Assembly (NCBI RefSeq): GCF_000005505.3
Contig: NC_016133.3
Coordinates: 24,020,555-24,084,554, forward strand
DNA length: 64,000 nucleotides
Source: Brachypodium distachyon
Lineage: Eukaryota > Streptophyta > Magnoliopsida > Poales > Poaceae
Direction of reading: 5' to 3'
A program made the translations under genes and the position numbers. Below the pieces are notes generated by a model that did no database searches, was not told where the DNA came from, and saw only the letters and a list, made by a program, of their open reading frames with translations. Positions 36,201-46,399 of this stretch are shown here, piece after piece. Within the stretch, counting starts at the first letter, position 1; the number at the start of each line of letters is the position of its first letter.

Positions 36201-38018
36201 GGCTAAGCTCTTCAGTTATAGCCCATGAGTTGAAACTGGAAACTGGAGAGACCAGATGGGTTGTTGATACTATTGTTGGGAAAGAAGACGGACTCGGTTG
36301 TGAGAATTTACACGGAAGTGGTGCCATTGCCAGTGCCTATTCTAAGGCATATAGGGAGACTTTTACTCTGACATTTGTGACTGGGCGAGCTGTTGGAATT
36401 GGGGCCTATCTTGCTCGGTTAGGCATGAGGTGTATACAACGTCTTGATCAACCAATTATTTTAACTGGGTTTTCTGCGCTGAACAAACTTCTGGGCCGTG
36501 AGGTTTATAGCTCTCATATGCAACTGGGTGGCCCCAAAATCATGGCTACAAATGGAGTCGTCCATCTGACTGTGTCAGATGATCTTGAAGGTGTTTTTGC
36601 TATCTTGAAATGGCTAAGCTATGTTCCTCCCTATGTCGGCGGTCCTCTTCCTATTCTGAAACCTCTTGACCCACCAGATAGACCTGTAACATATTTTCCT
36701 GAGAATTCATGTGATGCCCGTGCAGCCATCTGTGGCATTCAGGACAGTCAAGGCAAGTGGTTGGGTGGTATGTTTGATAGAGGAAGCTTTGTGGAAACGT
36801 TAGAAGGTTGGGCAAAAACTGTTATTACCGGAAGAGCAAAGCTTGGTGGAATTCCAGTTGGTGTCATAGCTGTGGAAACCCAGACAATGATGCAAGTAAT
36901 CCCTGCTGACCCTGGTCAACTTGATTCTGCTGAGCGTGTGGTGCCTCAAGCAGGACAGGTGTGGTTCCCAGATTCTGCCACAAAAACAGCCCAGGCATTG
37001 CTGGATTTTAACCATGAAGAACTCCCGTTGTTCATCCTTGCTAACTGGAGAGGCTTTTCTGGTGGGCAAAGGGATCTGTTTGAAGGAATACTTCAGGCTG
37101 GTTCTACGATTGTTGAGAATCTGAGGACATATAAGCAGCCTGCTTTTGTGTATATCCCAAAGGCTGGAGAGCTACGTGGAGGTGCATGGGTTGTGGTGGA
37201 TAGCAAGATCAATCCTGAGCACATTGAGATGTATGCTGAGAGCACTGCAAAAGGGAATGTCCTTGAGGCAGAAGGGCTGATTGAGATCAAATTTAGGCCA
37301 AAGGAACTTGAGGAGAGCATGTTAAGGCTTGACCCCGAGTTGACGAACCTTAATGTTAGACTCAGAGAAATGAAGAAAGAAAATGCTAGCCTCTCTGAAA
37401 TGGAAACCATCGGGGTGAGTATGACAGTTCGGATGAAGCAGCTGATGCCTATATATACTCAGGTTGCTACACGGTTTGCTGAATTGCATGACACGTCTTC
37501 CAGGATGGCTGCCAAAGGTGTGATCAGTAAGGTTGTTGATTGGAAGGAGTCTCGAACCTTCTTCTATAAGAGATTGCGAAGGAGGGTTGCTGAGGATTCA
37601 CTTGCCAAAGAAGTTAGAGAAGCTGCTGGTGAGCAGCTATCCCACAGATCAGCATTGGAGTGTATCAAGAAATGGTATCTAGCTTCCAAGGGTTCTGAAG
37701 GGGATAGTGAACAGTGGAATGATAATGAAGGTTTCTTTGCTTGGAAAGACGATCGCAGGAACTATGAGAATTATCTTGAGGAGTTGGAAGCTGAAAGAGT
37801 TTCCAAATGGTTCTCGCATCTTGCTGAAAGCTCAGACGTGAAAGCCTTACCAAACGGTCTTTCACTCCTTCTTGGCAAGGTAAAGTTTTGCCTTTTCATC
37901 TTCCTTTTCATTCCTTCTATTTCTACCACCCTCTCACTGATACATCGTTCATGCTGTACAGATGAATCCTACAAAAAGGGAGCAGGTTATCGATGGCCTC
38001 AGGGAGCTTCTCGGTTGA
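27207..38018 (+). CDS. ACC1: Acetyl-CoA carboxylase, homomeric, cytosolic type
   Basis: Makes malonyl-CoA from acetyl-CoA, bicarbonate and ATP in the cytosol, supplying very-long-chain fatty acid and flavonoid synthesis. Joined exons give 2263 codons, the usual length. Exons: 27207-27542, 27660-27866, 27946-28104, 28280-28372, 28555-28650, 28931-29198, 29275-29513, 29674-29713, 29792-29916, 30009-30125, 30216-30290, 30370-30426, 30527-30631, 30725-30811, 31625-31816, 31974-32162, 32326-32436, 32542-32631, 32705-32881, 32979-33056, 33139-33261, 33354-33623, 33715-34058, 34197-34434, 34506-34873, 34965-35175, 35452-35631, 35720-37879, 37962-38018. Biotin carboxylase occupies about residues 1-570 (ATP-grasp GGGGKG 226-231), the biotin carrier has Lys708 in EVMKM, and carboxyltransferase lies at about 1480-2190. 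No transit peptide: only 22 residues precede [10 protein letters not shown], and an in-frame stop lies upstream of the ATG. Introns 6 and 7 have GC donors. All joins keep frame with no internal stop. Confidence 0.96.
29199..29274 (+). other. ACC1 intron 6, GC-AG type
   Basis: 76-bp intron with donor CCAG|GCAAGC and acceptor ATTGCAG|AGATC. The phase-1 join gives NIPEIRRF, the conserved family sequence. No GT donor nearby would give it. Confidence 0.88.
29514..29673 (+). other. ACC1 intron 7, GC-AG type
   Basis: 160-bp intron with donor TTAAG|GCAAGC and acceptor TTTTCAG|TCTGG. The join gives [12 protein letters not shown], as expected for the family. Its upstream exon is also bounded by a GC intron. 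Confidence 0.88.
31171..31325. mobile_element. MITE in ACC1 intron 14 (Mutator-like, 10-bp TSD)
   Basis: A 155-bp hairpin element. The left arm (gtgaccctca, then ccctttgaccctcc, ttagttcaaacaaatgaac) is the inverted complement of the right arm with about two mismatches and a 5-bp insertion (gggta). The outer 20 bp pair less well (acaggtgcaa versus aaagctgcaa). A perfect 10-bp repeat ACATATGTGT flanks it at 31161-31170 and 31326-31335. TSD length suggests a Mutator-like MITE. It explains part of the unusual length (813 bp) of this intron. Confidence 0.82.
31733..31747 (+). other. Biotinylation site of ACC1
   Basis: Codons for EVMKM. The Lys codon AAG at 31742-31744 is residue 708, where holocarboxylase synthetase attaches biotin. 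The context [11 protein letters not shown] is the plant ACC form. Confidence 0.95.
35720..37879 (+). other. ACC1 exon 28 encoding the carboxyltransferase core
   Basis: A single 2160-bp exon encodes residues 1526-2245. Its motifs include [51 protein letters not shown] and [12 protein letters not shown]. Residues matching plastid-enzyme herbicide positions are readable here: Ile1728 (position 1781), Trp in QVWFPDS (1999), Trp in ANWRGF (2027), Ile in FEGIL (2041), Asp in VVVDSK (2078), Met2029 (2088) and Gly in AKGN (2096). Confidence 0.85.
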
Positions 38019-38260
38019 TCGAAACATCTTCAGTGTAGTAGAACTGAAGCGCAGGCAACTGAGGTCGACATTTTCCTCGCCTGACAAGCTGCAGGATTAG
38101 ATGGAAGACAAAAACACATTGTTTGCACATAGGCACTTGGAAATGGCAGCTCAAGATCATATGTTATACGCACAAAACAGAGGTTGTGCCTCCGCGGCTG
38201 GATATTTGATACGACTTCTTGTAAGAGTAGAATAAAGAACATGGGAGCTTAACCAGTCAC
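38019..38260 (+). terminator. ACC1: ACC1 3' UTR with polyadenylation signal
   Basis: After TGA (38016-38018) the sequence is non-coding. A canonical AATAAA lies at 38231-38236, about 215 bp past the stop, with TG-rich sequence (gagtgtttgttgttggtgctg) following. The cleavage site is probably near 38250-38260. Confidence 0.6.
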
Positions 38261-38695
38261 GGAGTGTTTGTTGTTGGTGCTGCTGCTTTGTTGTTCTTTG
38301 GCCTGTCTCATGCCAAAATTACGAAGAGGCAATAGAAATCTTGATCAACTTACTTTTATGAGTTTCAATCCAAATAATAGGTCCGATGCTTGTCCTTTTT
38401 TATTGTACAAACGATATCTTGTTGCTTTCAAGATGCTGTTTGTGGAGAAGGATGGATGTTACCTACACATGGATTCCAGGAGCTTCTTCAATTCGACGAT
38501 GAACAACACAGGGAACTTTGCTGAATTACAAAGTCACATATAAAATCAGTAAACTTCAATGTGATAATGGTACCTTTGTTGATCCTGCAGATGGTCTCAG
38601 CAACTTGGTGAACAACTTCTTTGGACTCTATGAAAAAGATGGCGCGATCGATCCTTAGCTTCTACTGAACGCCATGGAACCAAAAATCAATAACG
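38261..38695. other. Intergenic sequence downstream of ACC1, nothing recognised
   Basis: AT-balanced unique-looking sequence. A short stretch near 38590-38660 could encode a DGLSNLVNNFFGLYEKDG-like peptide but has no start, no recognised family and a stop after about 25 codons. It could be distal 3' UTR or an old gene relic. Confidence 0.4.
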
Positions 38696-38730
38696 ACACC
38701 ACACACACACACCCCCCCCACACACACACA
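38696..38730. repeat. (CA)n microsatellite interrupted by C8
   Basis: Alternating AC with a central run of eight C. It is a simple repeat of about 35 bp. Confidence 0.9.
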
Positions 38731-38820
38731 TTTGGTGTCCGCGCCAATTTTTAGGCCTTTCAGGGTTCAGCCATGCCCCCAATACTAAATTCCAAACAAA
38801 TATAAATTTGGCACATTTCA

Positions 38821-39700
38821 TCAAACTCGACGACATTTCATTAAAACCGGGCAACATTTAATTAAACTTGGCGAAGACGATAACGCCTGGCCTCCTTCAC
38901 CGCCGCCTTCTTTGGCCTCGGCCTCGCTCCAGGTGAGGATCTCGGCCTCTGTAATGGTGGGTCCGAGGCGGCGCACCTCCTGGGCTTCCTCCTCGTTGGC
39001 GCGCACCGCCGCGCGCAGGACCGGGAACTCCTTTGGGTCGCCGTCACGACGGAAATCGAGTGCGAGATGCTCGTATTTCGGCTTTGACGCCCACTCCGGC
39101 TCAGGCTTTGGCCTGACGAGCTGGAGGTGGCTGTGCGGCGGCGACGCGGCCCGGCACCCACGGGAGGAAGAGCCGGGCTCGTCCTTAATGCGCAACGCCG
39201 ACGAGATGGCACTACGGAAGGAGGAGCCAACAGAGCGCGCCAGCCAGCGGTGCTGGCCGGCCCTGTGGTCTCCAGGCAGGGACGGTTGCCGGTGGCGATG
39301 CGCGGCATCACCGCTGTGAGCATGCGCCCCGGCGCTTCCCAGAACGCGTGCCGCCCAAAAATGTTATGCCTCGGTGGCGGCGCACGCTGGCCATGGCCCT
39401 CGTACCGGGTCATGAAGGCGTCGTGCTGGTGGGCGAAGTACACCTCCCAGTTGCTGCCAGTGTGCCGATTCCAATCCGACAGCTCACGCTCCTCCGCCGT
39501 CAGGCCCTGCCAAAAGTGGGCGGTGATGGCTTGCTGACAGGCTCGTCCTTGCGGCGCGTGCAGCTCGGGATGGCGCCAAGGCTTAGAGCCCAGCCGCCGG
39601 GCAGCCGGCAGTCCGGCGGCGCCGGGTAGTCGTGCTCATGCAACGCCTCGGTGACGGTGAGGGACCGGCAGGGCCAGTTGCTATCGTCGCCGGCGGCCAT
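38821..39700 (-). pseudogene. Degraded grass hypothetical gene (transposon-associated type)
   Basis: Reads leftward from a likely ATG at 39700 (MAAGDDSNWP) through LTVTEALHEHDYPAP and GGWALSLGAIPS. A shift of frame near 39535 leads to QGLTAEERELSDWN, WEVYFAHQHDAF and FWEAPGRMLTAVM. A second shift near 39200 leads to a Lys/Glu/Pro tail (LRIKDEPG, VRPKPEPEW, then EEEAQEVRRLG). The order Trp-rich start, WxxYF..RxxE and PGRxLxxV, then a K.EP tail matches a multicopy grass hypothetical family often lying among transposons; function unknown. Two frameshifts make a full product unlikely. Confidence 0.6.
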
Positions 39701-39859
39701 ATTTTTGTTGTGGGCGATGTGAGGACAGGGCAAGGAGAGGGAGAGGAAGAAGACCGGCGAGAAAAATGGCGAGCACCGCCGAGGGAGGGGCTGCGTTTTA
39801 TAGCCGGCCATCTTCCGAGGGAGGCAGTTCCCGATGGCTTACCTGCTCGCTTCTTCTAG

Positions 39860-41128
39860 AGACACTGGGCCACGGTCAAATCTGAAGTCACTGCTGCAAT
39901 CAAGAACTTCTCTCGCACTGGTGTCAGGCCTGAAGGTGTAAACAATACTGTGATCGTCCTCGTCCCAAAGACAAAAACCAACGAAGCTAAAAGACTTCAC
40001 CAATTACCCTTTTAAATGTCATCTACAAGGTCGTCACCAAGTGCACGGTTAACCGCCTGAGGCCCCTCCTTGACAGCATCATTTCTGAAATTCAGAGCGC
40101 CTTTATTTCGGGACGTATGATCTCAAACAACACCACATCGTCTTTGAATGCTTCAACTCAATCCAGAAGTACAAGGACAAAAAAGGCAAGTTCTATGCCT
40201 ACAAACTGGACATGGCCAAAGCCTGCAACAAAAATATGGCCGCCGGCGAAGAGCAGGTGAGATGACTGGAATTTCCTCGAGCAGGCGCTCCTTAGATTGG
40301 GCTTCAGTGAATAGCGGACTCACTGGAGCATGGCTTGTGTCACCTCTGTCGCCTGCTCGCTGCGGCTCAATGGAGCTCTCCTCCCGCCCTTTCGCCCGTC
40401 CCGCGGCCTAAGTCAAAGTGATCCACTCTCGCCCTATCTCTTCCTTCTGGTGGGAGAAGGATTGTCAGCTCTCATCAACAGACCTAGAGAACTAAAAATC
40501 AACAGATCTGGCCCGGGCATCTCTCACCTGCTCTTTGCCGACAACTGCCTCTTGTTCTTCTAAGCTAGTGAAGATCAAGCCCAAACTGTCAAAACGATCC
40601 TAAACTCTTACGGAAGTGGTACAGGACAGGGAAAAATGCTCTCTCCTCCTCTGAAATGCATGCTGCCCCTCTCAAGGCGCCAACGTGACTATTCTAAACG
40701 TCAGAAAAAACAGGTTTCGATGAGGAATACCTAGGCCTCCCGATCCCCAAGGGCCGCATGAAAGATGGCAAATTCCAGAACATTAAGGAGCACTTCCATA
40801 AAAGCTGTGCAGATTGGACTGAGAAGAATCTCCCGCGGGTGGTAAGGAGGTCGTGATCAAAGCTGTCTTACAGCCCTCCCCACGTAATTTCTTTCTTGGG
40901 ACCGGCTGACATGACCTCCTTATCACCCGCCCGCTACAAGGACGGCATATCGTATTGCTTGGCATCATGAACCTTCGGGGAACTTCTCGGTCCGCAGCTC
41001 GTATAGACTGGCCCTCGCCGAACACTACCAAGCTCTTGCTCACGGCAAGGGCAATGTCCACACATCCGGAAACCGGCCGATCTGGGATCTCATCTGCAAA
41101 GCTGATGTTCAATCGAAGATAAAATTTT
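39860..41128 (+). mobile_element. LINE (non-LTR) fragment 1, 5'-truncated reverse transcriptase
   Basis: In changing frames the region encodes a plant LINE reverse transcriptase: VKSEVTAAIKNF, then NTVIVLVPKTK near 39950, a fragment of FYAYKLDMAKA near 40195, and DPLSPYLFLLVGEGLSALI at about 40425-40480. The catalytic box reads LLFADNCLLFF at about 40530-40560, with Asn for the second Asp. A C-terminal piece (GNFSVRSSYRLALAEHYQALA) ends at KIKF near 41128. There are many stops and frameshifts and an internal deletion. The 5' endonuclease part is absent. Confidence 0.8.
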
Positions 41129-41153
41129 GTCCTACAATAGCATGACACTGCTA

Positions 41154-41335
41154 TCTATACATATCTAAAAAATACGGACCGTTTTCTTCACCGTCGTCTG
41201 TCAAACTTCCAAAAAATTTATGACTCCCTCCAAAATTGCATGTATCTATACATATTTAAAAAATACGGACCGTTCGCTTCACCGTCGTCTGTCAAACTTT
41301 CCAAAAAATTTATGGCCCTCCCAAAATTGCATGTA
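41154..41335 (+). repeat. 91-bp tandem duplication of the Helitron 5' end
   Basis: Units 41154-41244 and 41245-41335 differ at only a few positions (about 6 by eye). Each begins with TCTATACATAT preceded by A, so each could serve as a Helitron 5' terminus. Confidence 0.9.
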
Positions 41336-42616
41336 TATTAGGCCTACTAAGCCGACTGGCCCGTTACCTGCACCGAATTGGACTGAAACTCCGCGAGGGA
41401 ATCCATCGCCAACGGGATCGCTATGAGAGTCGGGCAAAAACTCCGAATCTGATGAGAAAAAGATCGCTCCGCCAAAATACTATGATACTCGGAGGATGAG
41501 ACCCGATCGGGCACCCATCGGACAAGGAATAGAAACCACGGCCGTCCCCTCTATCTTCCAGGCGCGGCCACGGCTCTCCTAGGGCCAAATTACACGAGGA
41601 AATGATGAATTGTTAGAAGAAGTTGAGTGAGCGAGAGAGATGGCCAAACAGGCCATGTTGATGGGTCATCGAGTCATGTGCTACTAGGCCAATTTTGCAC
41701 TTGGTTTTTTTTTACAGTAGTGTTCATCCATTAATCCTTATTGCATCAAAGAGTACGCATTTTGCTAAAAAAATCAAAGAGTCCACATATTATATAATAA
41801 TAAAAATAATATTTATTTAACTGAAATATTAACTGGGCGACCCGTCGGGTATCCATGGGTATAAAATTATACCCATACCCTACCCATGACTCCCAGGCGC
41901 CATCGGGTGAGCCATCGAGCATACCCATGGGCGTAAATGTCGACCCATATCCTACCCATTTAATACTTGCCACATTTGGGTGGGATATCCGCGGACGAGT
42001 TGCCACAGTTAATACTTGCCGGCCATATAAGACGGATTCCAACCGCCACGCAGAGACATGATTACGAGCAGACAGATAGCTGAGAGGCCAATGACGTCAA
42101 GTCGACTGAACAGCCCACAAGTCAAATCCGCCGAACAACTCGAGTCAATAATTGGAAAATATTTACACGTGCACTGCCAGTTTATTAGTTAGGCTTGATT
42201 TAATCTAATATTGATAAACTCATTAAGAAAACCAGCAAAATTAGATTAGGCATACTCAACAAAATAATCAAATGTCTATACTCATAAACGAACATCCAGC
42301 TGTCAAAACATAAATTTGTTGCCCCTTCTAACTCTTTGTTTTAACGGGTGAAGTGAGATAGTGGAGAGAAATAAAAAAATTAAGTGATTCCGTCTAAAAA
42401 CTTTTTTGACGGGGTGATGTTATATAATTTTCAGAAGGAAGTGTATTGTTCTATTTTGAGAGACTAGAGTATAGAGACACAATCTTCGAAAGAAACCTTT
42501 TCTAAAGGGATATTTGGGTGATCGTTAAAGAAGAGCAAAGAGAGATTTTGATGCATGTTTTTGAATGTATCATTTTATTTTGTTATTCCGTTGCAACGCA
42601 TGGGCATTTCAGCTAG
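41154..42616 (+). mobile_element. Non-autonomous Helitron 1
   Basis: Starts TCTATACATAT directly after A (41153) and ends ...TTTCAGCTAG directly before T (42617). These are the TC...CTAG termini and A|T insertion expected of Helitrons, which make no target duplication. About 11 bp before the end lies the grass Helitron-type CCGTTGCAACGCATGGGC hairpin region, weakened by a G-T pair. No Rep/helicase coding is seen, so it is non-autonomous. The interior includes a near-palindrome at 41854-41875 and an AT-rich stretch, with no recognised captured exon. Confidence 0.75.
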
Positions 42617-42654
42617 TTGATTAATAATATCGTCCTACAATAGTCCCGATAAAC

Positions 42655-43585
42655 TGTTAGAATTTGGTGGGCCTGATCAGCCCAAACCCAAGTTTTAATA
42701 AATTCTGAAAATCTCAAAGGCCCATTCGTGAAGCGGGATGAGGGGAGTGGGAATGGGAATAGTCCCACCTTGATAGTTTAGAGTAAGTGAGACCAACATA
42801 TAAGAGATCTTGCTTCTCACCTAGTAAGCAAGTGAGCAAGGAAAATCCCCACGCGTGCTCCTCCTCCTCCTCTGCTTGCCTCGCCTCGCCTCGCCTCGTC
42901 ACGACGCGCGCGCGCCGCGTTTCGTGGATCAAGTTCGAGGCCAAGCCGTGTCGGGGCCGGGCCGGGCTTCTTATCTTTTTGTCACGCGCGCAAGGCACGC
43001 GTGCAGATTTTGTGGAGTCGGTTCAGGTTTCATAAACCGAACCGACCTATACCTGCATGACTATATATACAGCTGCCCCGTCCCTCCGATCGGTACGCAA
43101 CACAACCGAGCTAGGGTTTCGCCTGTCTCTCGCTTTTGCGCCATCGTCGTAGTCTACTCCATCCCGAGCGCCGGCGTGCACCAACGATCGAGAGAGCAAG
43201 TCTCCAGAACCTTTCTCCTCTGTGATCCTATACGGGAGAGGGCGAATAAGGTTTTTTTGAAACGCTCCACGCGGCTGCTCGCTTCCTTGCAACAACGGGT
43301 AGTCTACCTCCTCGAGCCGGCGGGTGCGCGACGCGCCGCCGTCTTCTTCGTCAACAACTTCGTGAAGCTAACGCAACAGCAACGGATTGTCCACCTCGAC
43401 AGTACGTAATCCGTGATCCAATCTACAGTTTAGCTATGATCTGCGAGTTCATATTGCTGTTCATTGGGCTGTTTAATACTTCTATTATTTTTGAGATCCA
43501 TATGTTAGTTGCTACTGTCGTCATGATCTATATTCTGGAATTATTCATTGAATTGTTATTCTCGAAATTGCTTAATTTTCCAACA
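42655..43585 (+). mobile_element. Solo LTR, copia type, TSD TAAAC
   Basis: 931 bp running TGTTAGAATTTGGTGGGCC ... AATTTTCCAACA, with the perfect 5-bp duplication TAAAC at 42650-42654 and 43586-43590. A TATATATA promoter element near 43062 precedes a leader-like stretch. The TGTTAGAA start and TATA placement resemble grass copia LTRs. No internal domain remains. Confidence 0.88.
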
Positions 43586-43590
43586 TAAAC

Positions 43591-44525
43591 AATAACAAGT
43601 TAAATGAATAAACCAAAGAAATGTATATGCAACATCATCAATAACAATACAATTGCACTAGAAGTTCTCTTGTACTGGCTGAATCTCATAGAAAATATTG
43701 TCCATTCATTTTTGCAAGCATCTTTGATAAAATTATGGAGATTGTAACACTACTTAAATCATTTGACTATGCTATTTTAACTGGGTTTCTTTCCTGACTT
43801 AACACATAGTAGGTAACTTTGCTATATATATGTACTCTCATGTACCATATAAACAATGGAATTTTCCTAAAAAAAATAACCAATGGAATTATCTAATATA
43901 GGATTGTTGTGTCTTAATTAGAACATTGTCTGAGCGCCAGATGAAGAAGAGTTGATACTTTGTGATAATTAATTTTACTTGGACATTATTAAATATATTA
44001 ACTAAATCTAAATATTTTATAGGATCAACAACGAAATTAACTCCATGGACTTAAAAGCGGAAGTCAGTGAGAACATTAGTTCGGGCCTTTTGCAAACAAC
44101 CTTTTGAGCTAAGGATACTAGAAGAAATAATGAGTTTGCCTTGGGAAAGAAATGAGTAGTGTGCATTGATGGAAATTTGTTTCTTTTGATGCTGCAATGA
44201 TGTTCTTTAGGTATTATGGCCTATTAGTACTACTTGTAGCTTGAATTATGAATGAAGTATCAAACCAACTGTTGTTGCTTTAACGTGTATGGTTAAAGAA
44301 TCGATTGTTATGTTATTGTAAACCCAAGGACCAAAATGCTTTGATACTTCTTGTTTGAGTCTGGTCACAAATCCATATGAGTTTGTTTCGGGAGTCAAAA
44401 TGATGCACGTAACTGTGTTACTCTGTTCATGTTTTGAGTCAGTATTAGATGAGCAGTACTTATATATAAGATTTTCTTTCAAACGCATCTGGCTTTTTCC
44501 AGTTGGTTAGTGAAGTTTGGAACAA
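43591..44525. other. AT-rich intergenic sequence, nothing recognised
   Basis: No open frame of interest, no terminal repeats and no similarity to other parts of the window. It may be old degraded sequence. Confidence 0.5.
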
Positions 44526-45519
44526 ACCTTCCAATGTTCAGGATGCTGACAAAAAATTACTGGCAAGCTGAAAGAGCTGAAAAATGTCATGGAAAAATGG
44601 CTTAAGATCAAATCTGATCTCTCAGCCAAGATTGAGGATCTGAACGATGTCATCTTCCTATTGGATCAGCTGGAAGATGCTAGAACTCTTGCTGATCAGA
44701 GGGAGTAAACTTAGAAAATTCTACAAGACTCGGCTTTAGAAATGTCTTGACACAAAAGGCTTGCTGGAGCCAAAGAGGCAAGATTAAATGGGTTAAGCTT
44801 GGAGATGAAAACTCCAAGTTCTTTCACTCCTTAGCCACCATCCAAAACAGAAAGAATAAAATCTCAAGTTCTCAGGAGAGAGGATGGATCACTGGAATAT
44901 GATCATGATGGTAATGCTGCTATGTTTTGACATGCATTCAAGGATGGCTTGGGGAAATCTGATGGCCAGCAGATGATGTTCCCTCTTGATGAACTTTTCA
45001 GTAGGCCAATGATCTATCCATTCTTGAGACACCATTCTCCAATGAGGAGATTGATCAGGTCATGCAAAATCTTCCAAACAACAAATCACCTGGCCCTAAT
45101 GGATATAATACATACTTCATGAAACAGTGCTGGCATATTATCAAAGATTATTTTTATGACCCTTGTCAGCAGTTCTACAGGGGTGAACTCTCCCTGAATT
45201 GCATCAAATCATGCTTTATTGCACTGATCCCTAAGAACAATGATGCTATGGGGGTAAATGAGTTTAGGTCCATCTCCCTGATCAACTGCACACTTAAACT
45301 CATCACTAAACTCCTTGCCAACAGACTCCAGACTGTTATCATGCAGATTCTGCAGCCTTGCTTGGGCTTTTGAGTATATCCATGCCTGTCACAAATCAGG
45401 AGAAGAGTTTGTTATCATAAAACTGGATTTTGAAAAGGCTTTGATAAAATTGAATACACTGACATTATGCAGATCTTGAAGGCAATGGGTTTTGGGGCTA
45501 GATGGTGTTGCTGGATTGA

Positions 45520-45903
45520 TCTACACCTAATAATAAAAGAAGTGTTTCCTTGGTAGGTCGTCATCCGTCACGCGATTTGGGCTTCGGCTTGGGCCAGACC
45601 AATTGGGGGCATCGGTCGGTCCAGCCCACTGAACCACTAGTCCGAAAGAAAAGATCGCTTCGGCTGTCCCTGACGTAGGGATGCGCGTGAGATGCTGAGC
45701 CCGACCTCAAATCAGCACGCGTGCCGCCAGATCCGCTGATACACTGCCTCCCCGCGCCTCCGGTGGCCCCCACGAGCCTCCGGATCGGTATTGTTTCTTT
45801 TCTCAGCTAATTAGCTGGAATAGCAAGAAGTTTTCATGATCTCTTTGTTTGTGTAGGGCGTTTATGTTTAAAAGTCTGTGGCAATGCACGGGCACTGTAC
45901 TAA
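45520..45903 (+). mobile_element. Small non-autonomous Helitron 2 (384 bp)
   Basis: Starts TCTACACCTAATAATAAAAG after A (45519) and ends GGCAATGCACGGGCACTGTACTAA's CTAA before T (45904), the expected TC...CTRR termini. A grass Helitron-type hairpin region (gcaatgcacgggc) lies close to the 3' end. It sits in LINE 2; deleting it restores the LINE reading frame across the site (..CCWID then NILKSAASQVL..). It carries no coding capacity. Confidence 0.85.
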
Positions 45904-46399
45904 TAATATCCTTAAGTCAGCTGCCTCTCAAGTACTGCAAGAGAGGAGTGAGACCGGGAGATTCTTTGTCACCACTCATTTTTGTCCTGCTGGCTGACCT
46001 CCTTCAAACTGTCCTCATTTATGCTATGCATCATAGACAGATTCACATGTCAATCAGCTCCTCTACATTCCCAGATTTCTCCACTATGCAATATGCTATG
46101 ACACTCTCATCATATTGCAAGCTGATCCTGCACAACTACTTATTCTGCAGGAAATTCTGCAACAGCTCCATATATCCACTGGCATAAAAGTCAACTTTTA
46201 GAAATCAAACCTTATTTCTATTAATCTTCAGGAGGGAAAGACTCAGGAGCTAGCTGATACATTTGGCCGCCAAATTGGATCACTTCCATTCACCTACCTT
46301 GGACTCCCTATGGGAAATTCCAAACCCAATAATGAGGACTTCCTTCATTTGATCCGAAGAGTTGACAAAAGACCTACGATGGAAGACTCCAGCTGGTTA

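Noticed and set aside
27207..38018. Plastid form of acetyl-CoA carboxylase
   Set aside because: There is no transit peptide, an in-frame stop lies 12 bp upstream of the ATG, only 22 residues precede the conserved core, and Met (not Cys) occupies the 2088-equivalent site.
43591..44525. Possible small gene in the AT-rich gap (minus-strand frame at 44246-44488)
   Set aside because: 80 codons with no motif, no splice context and no similarity to anything else in the window.
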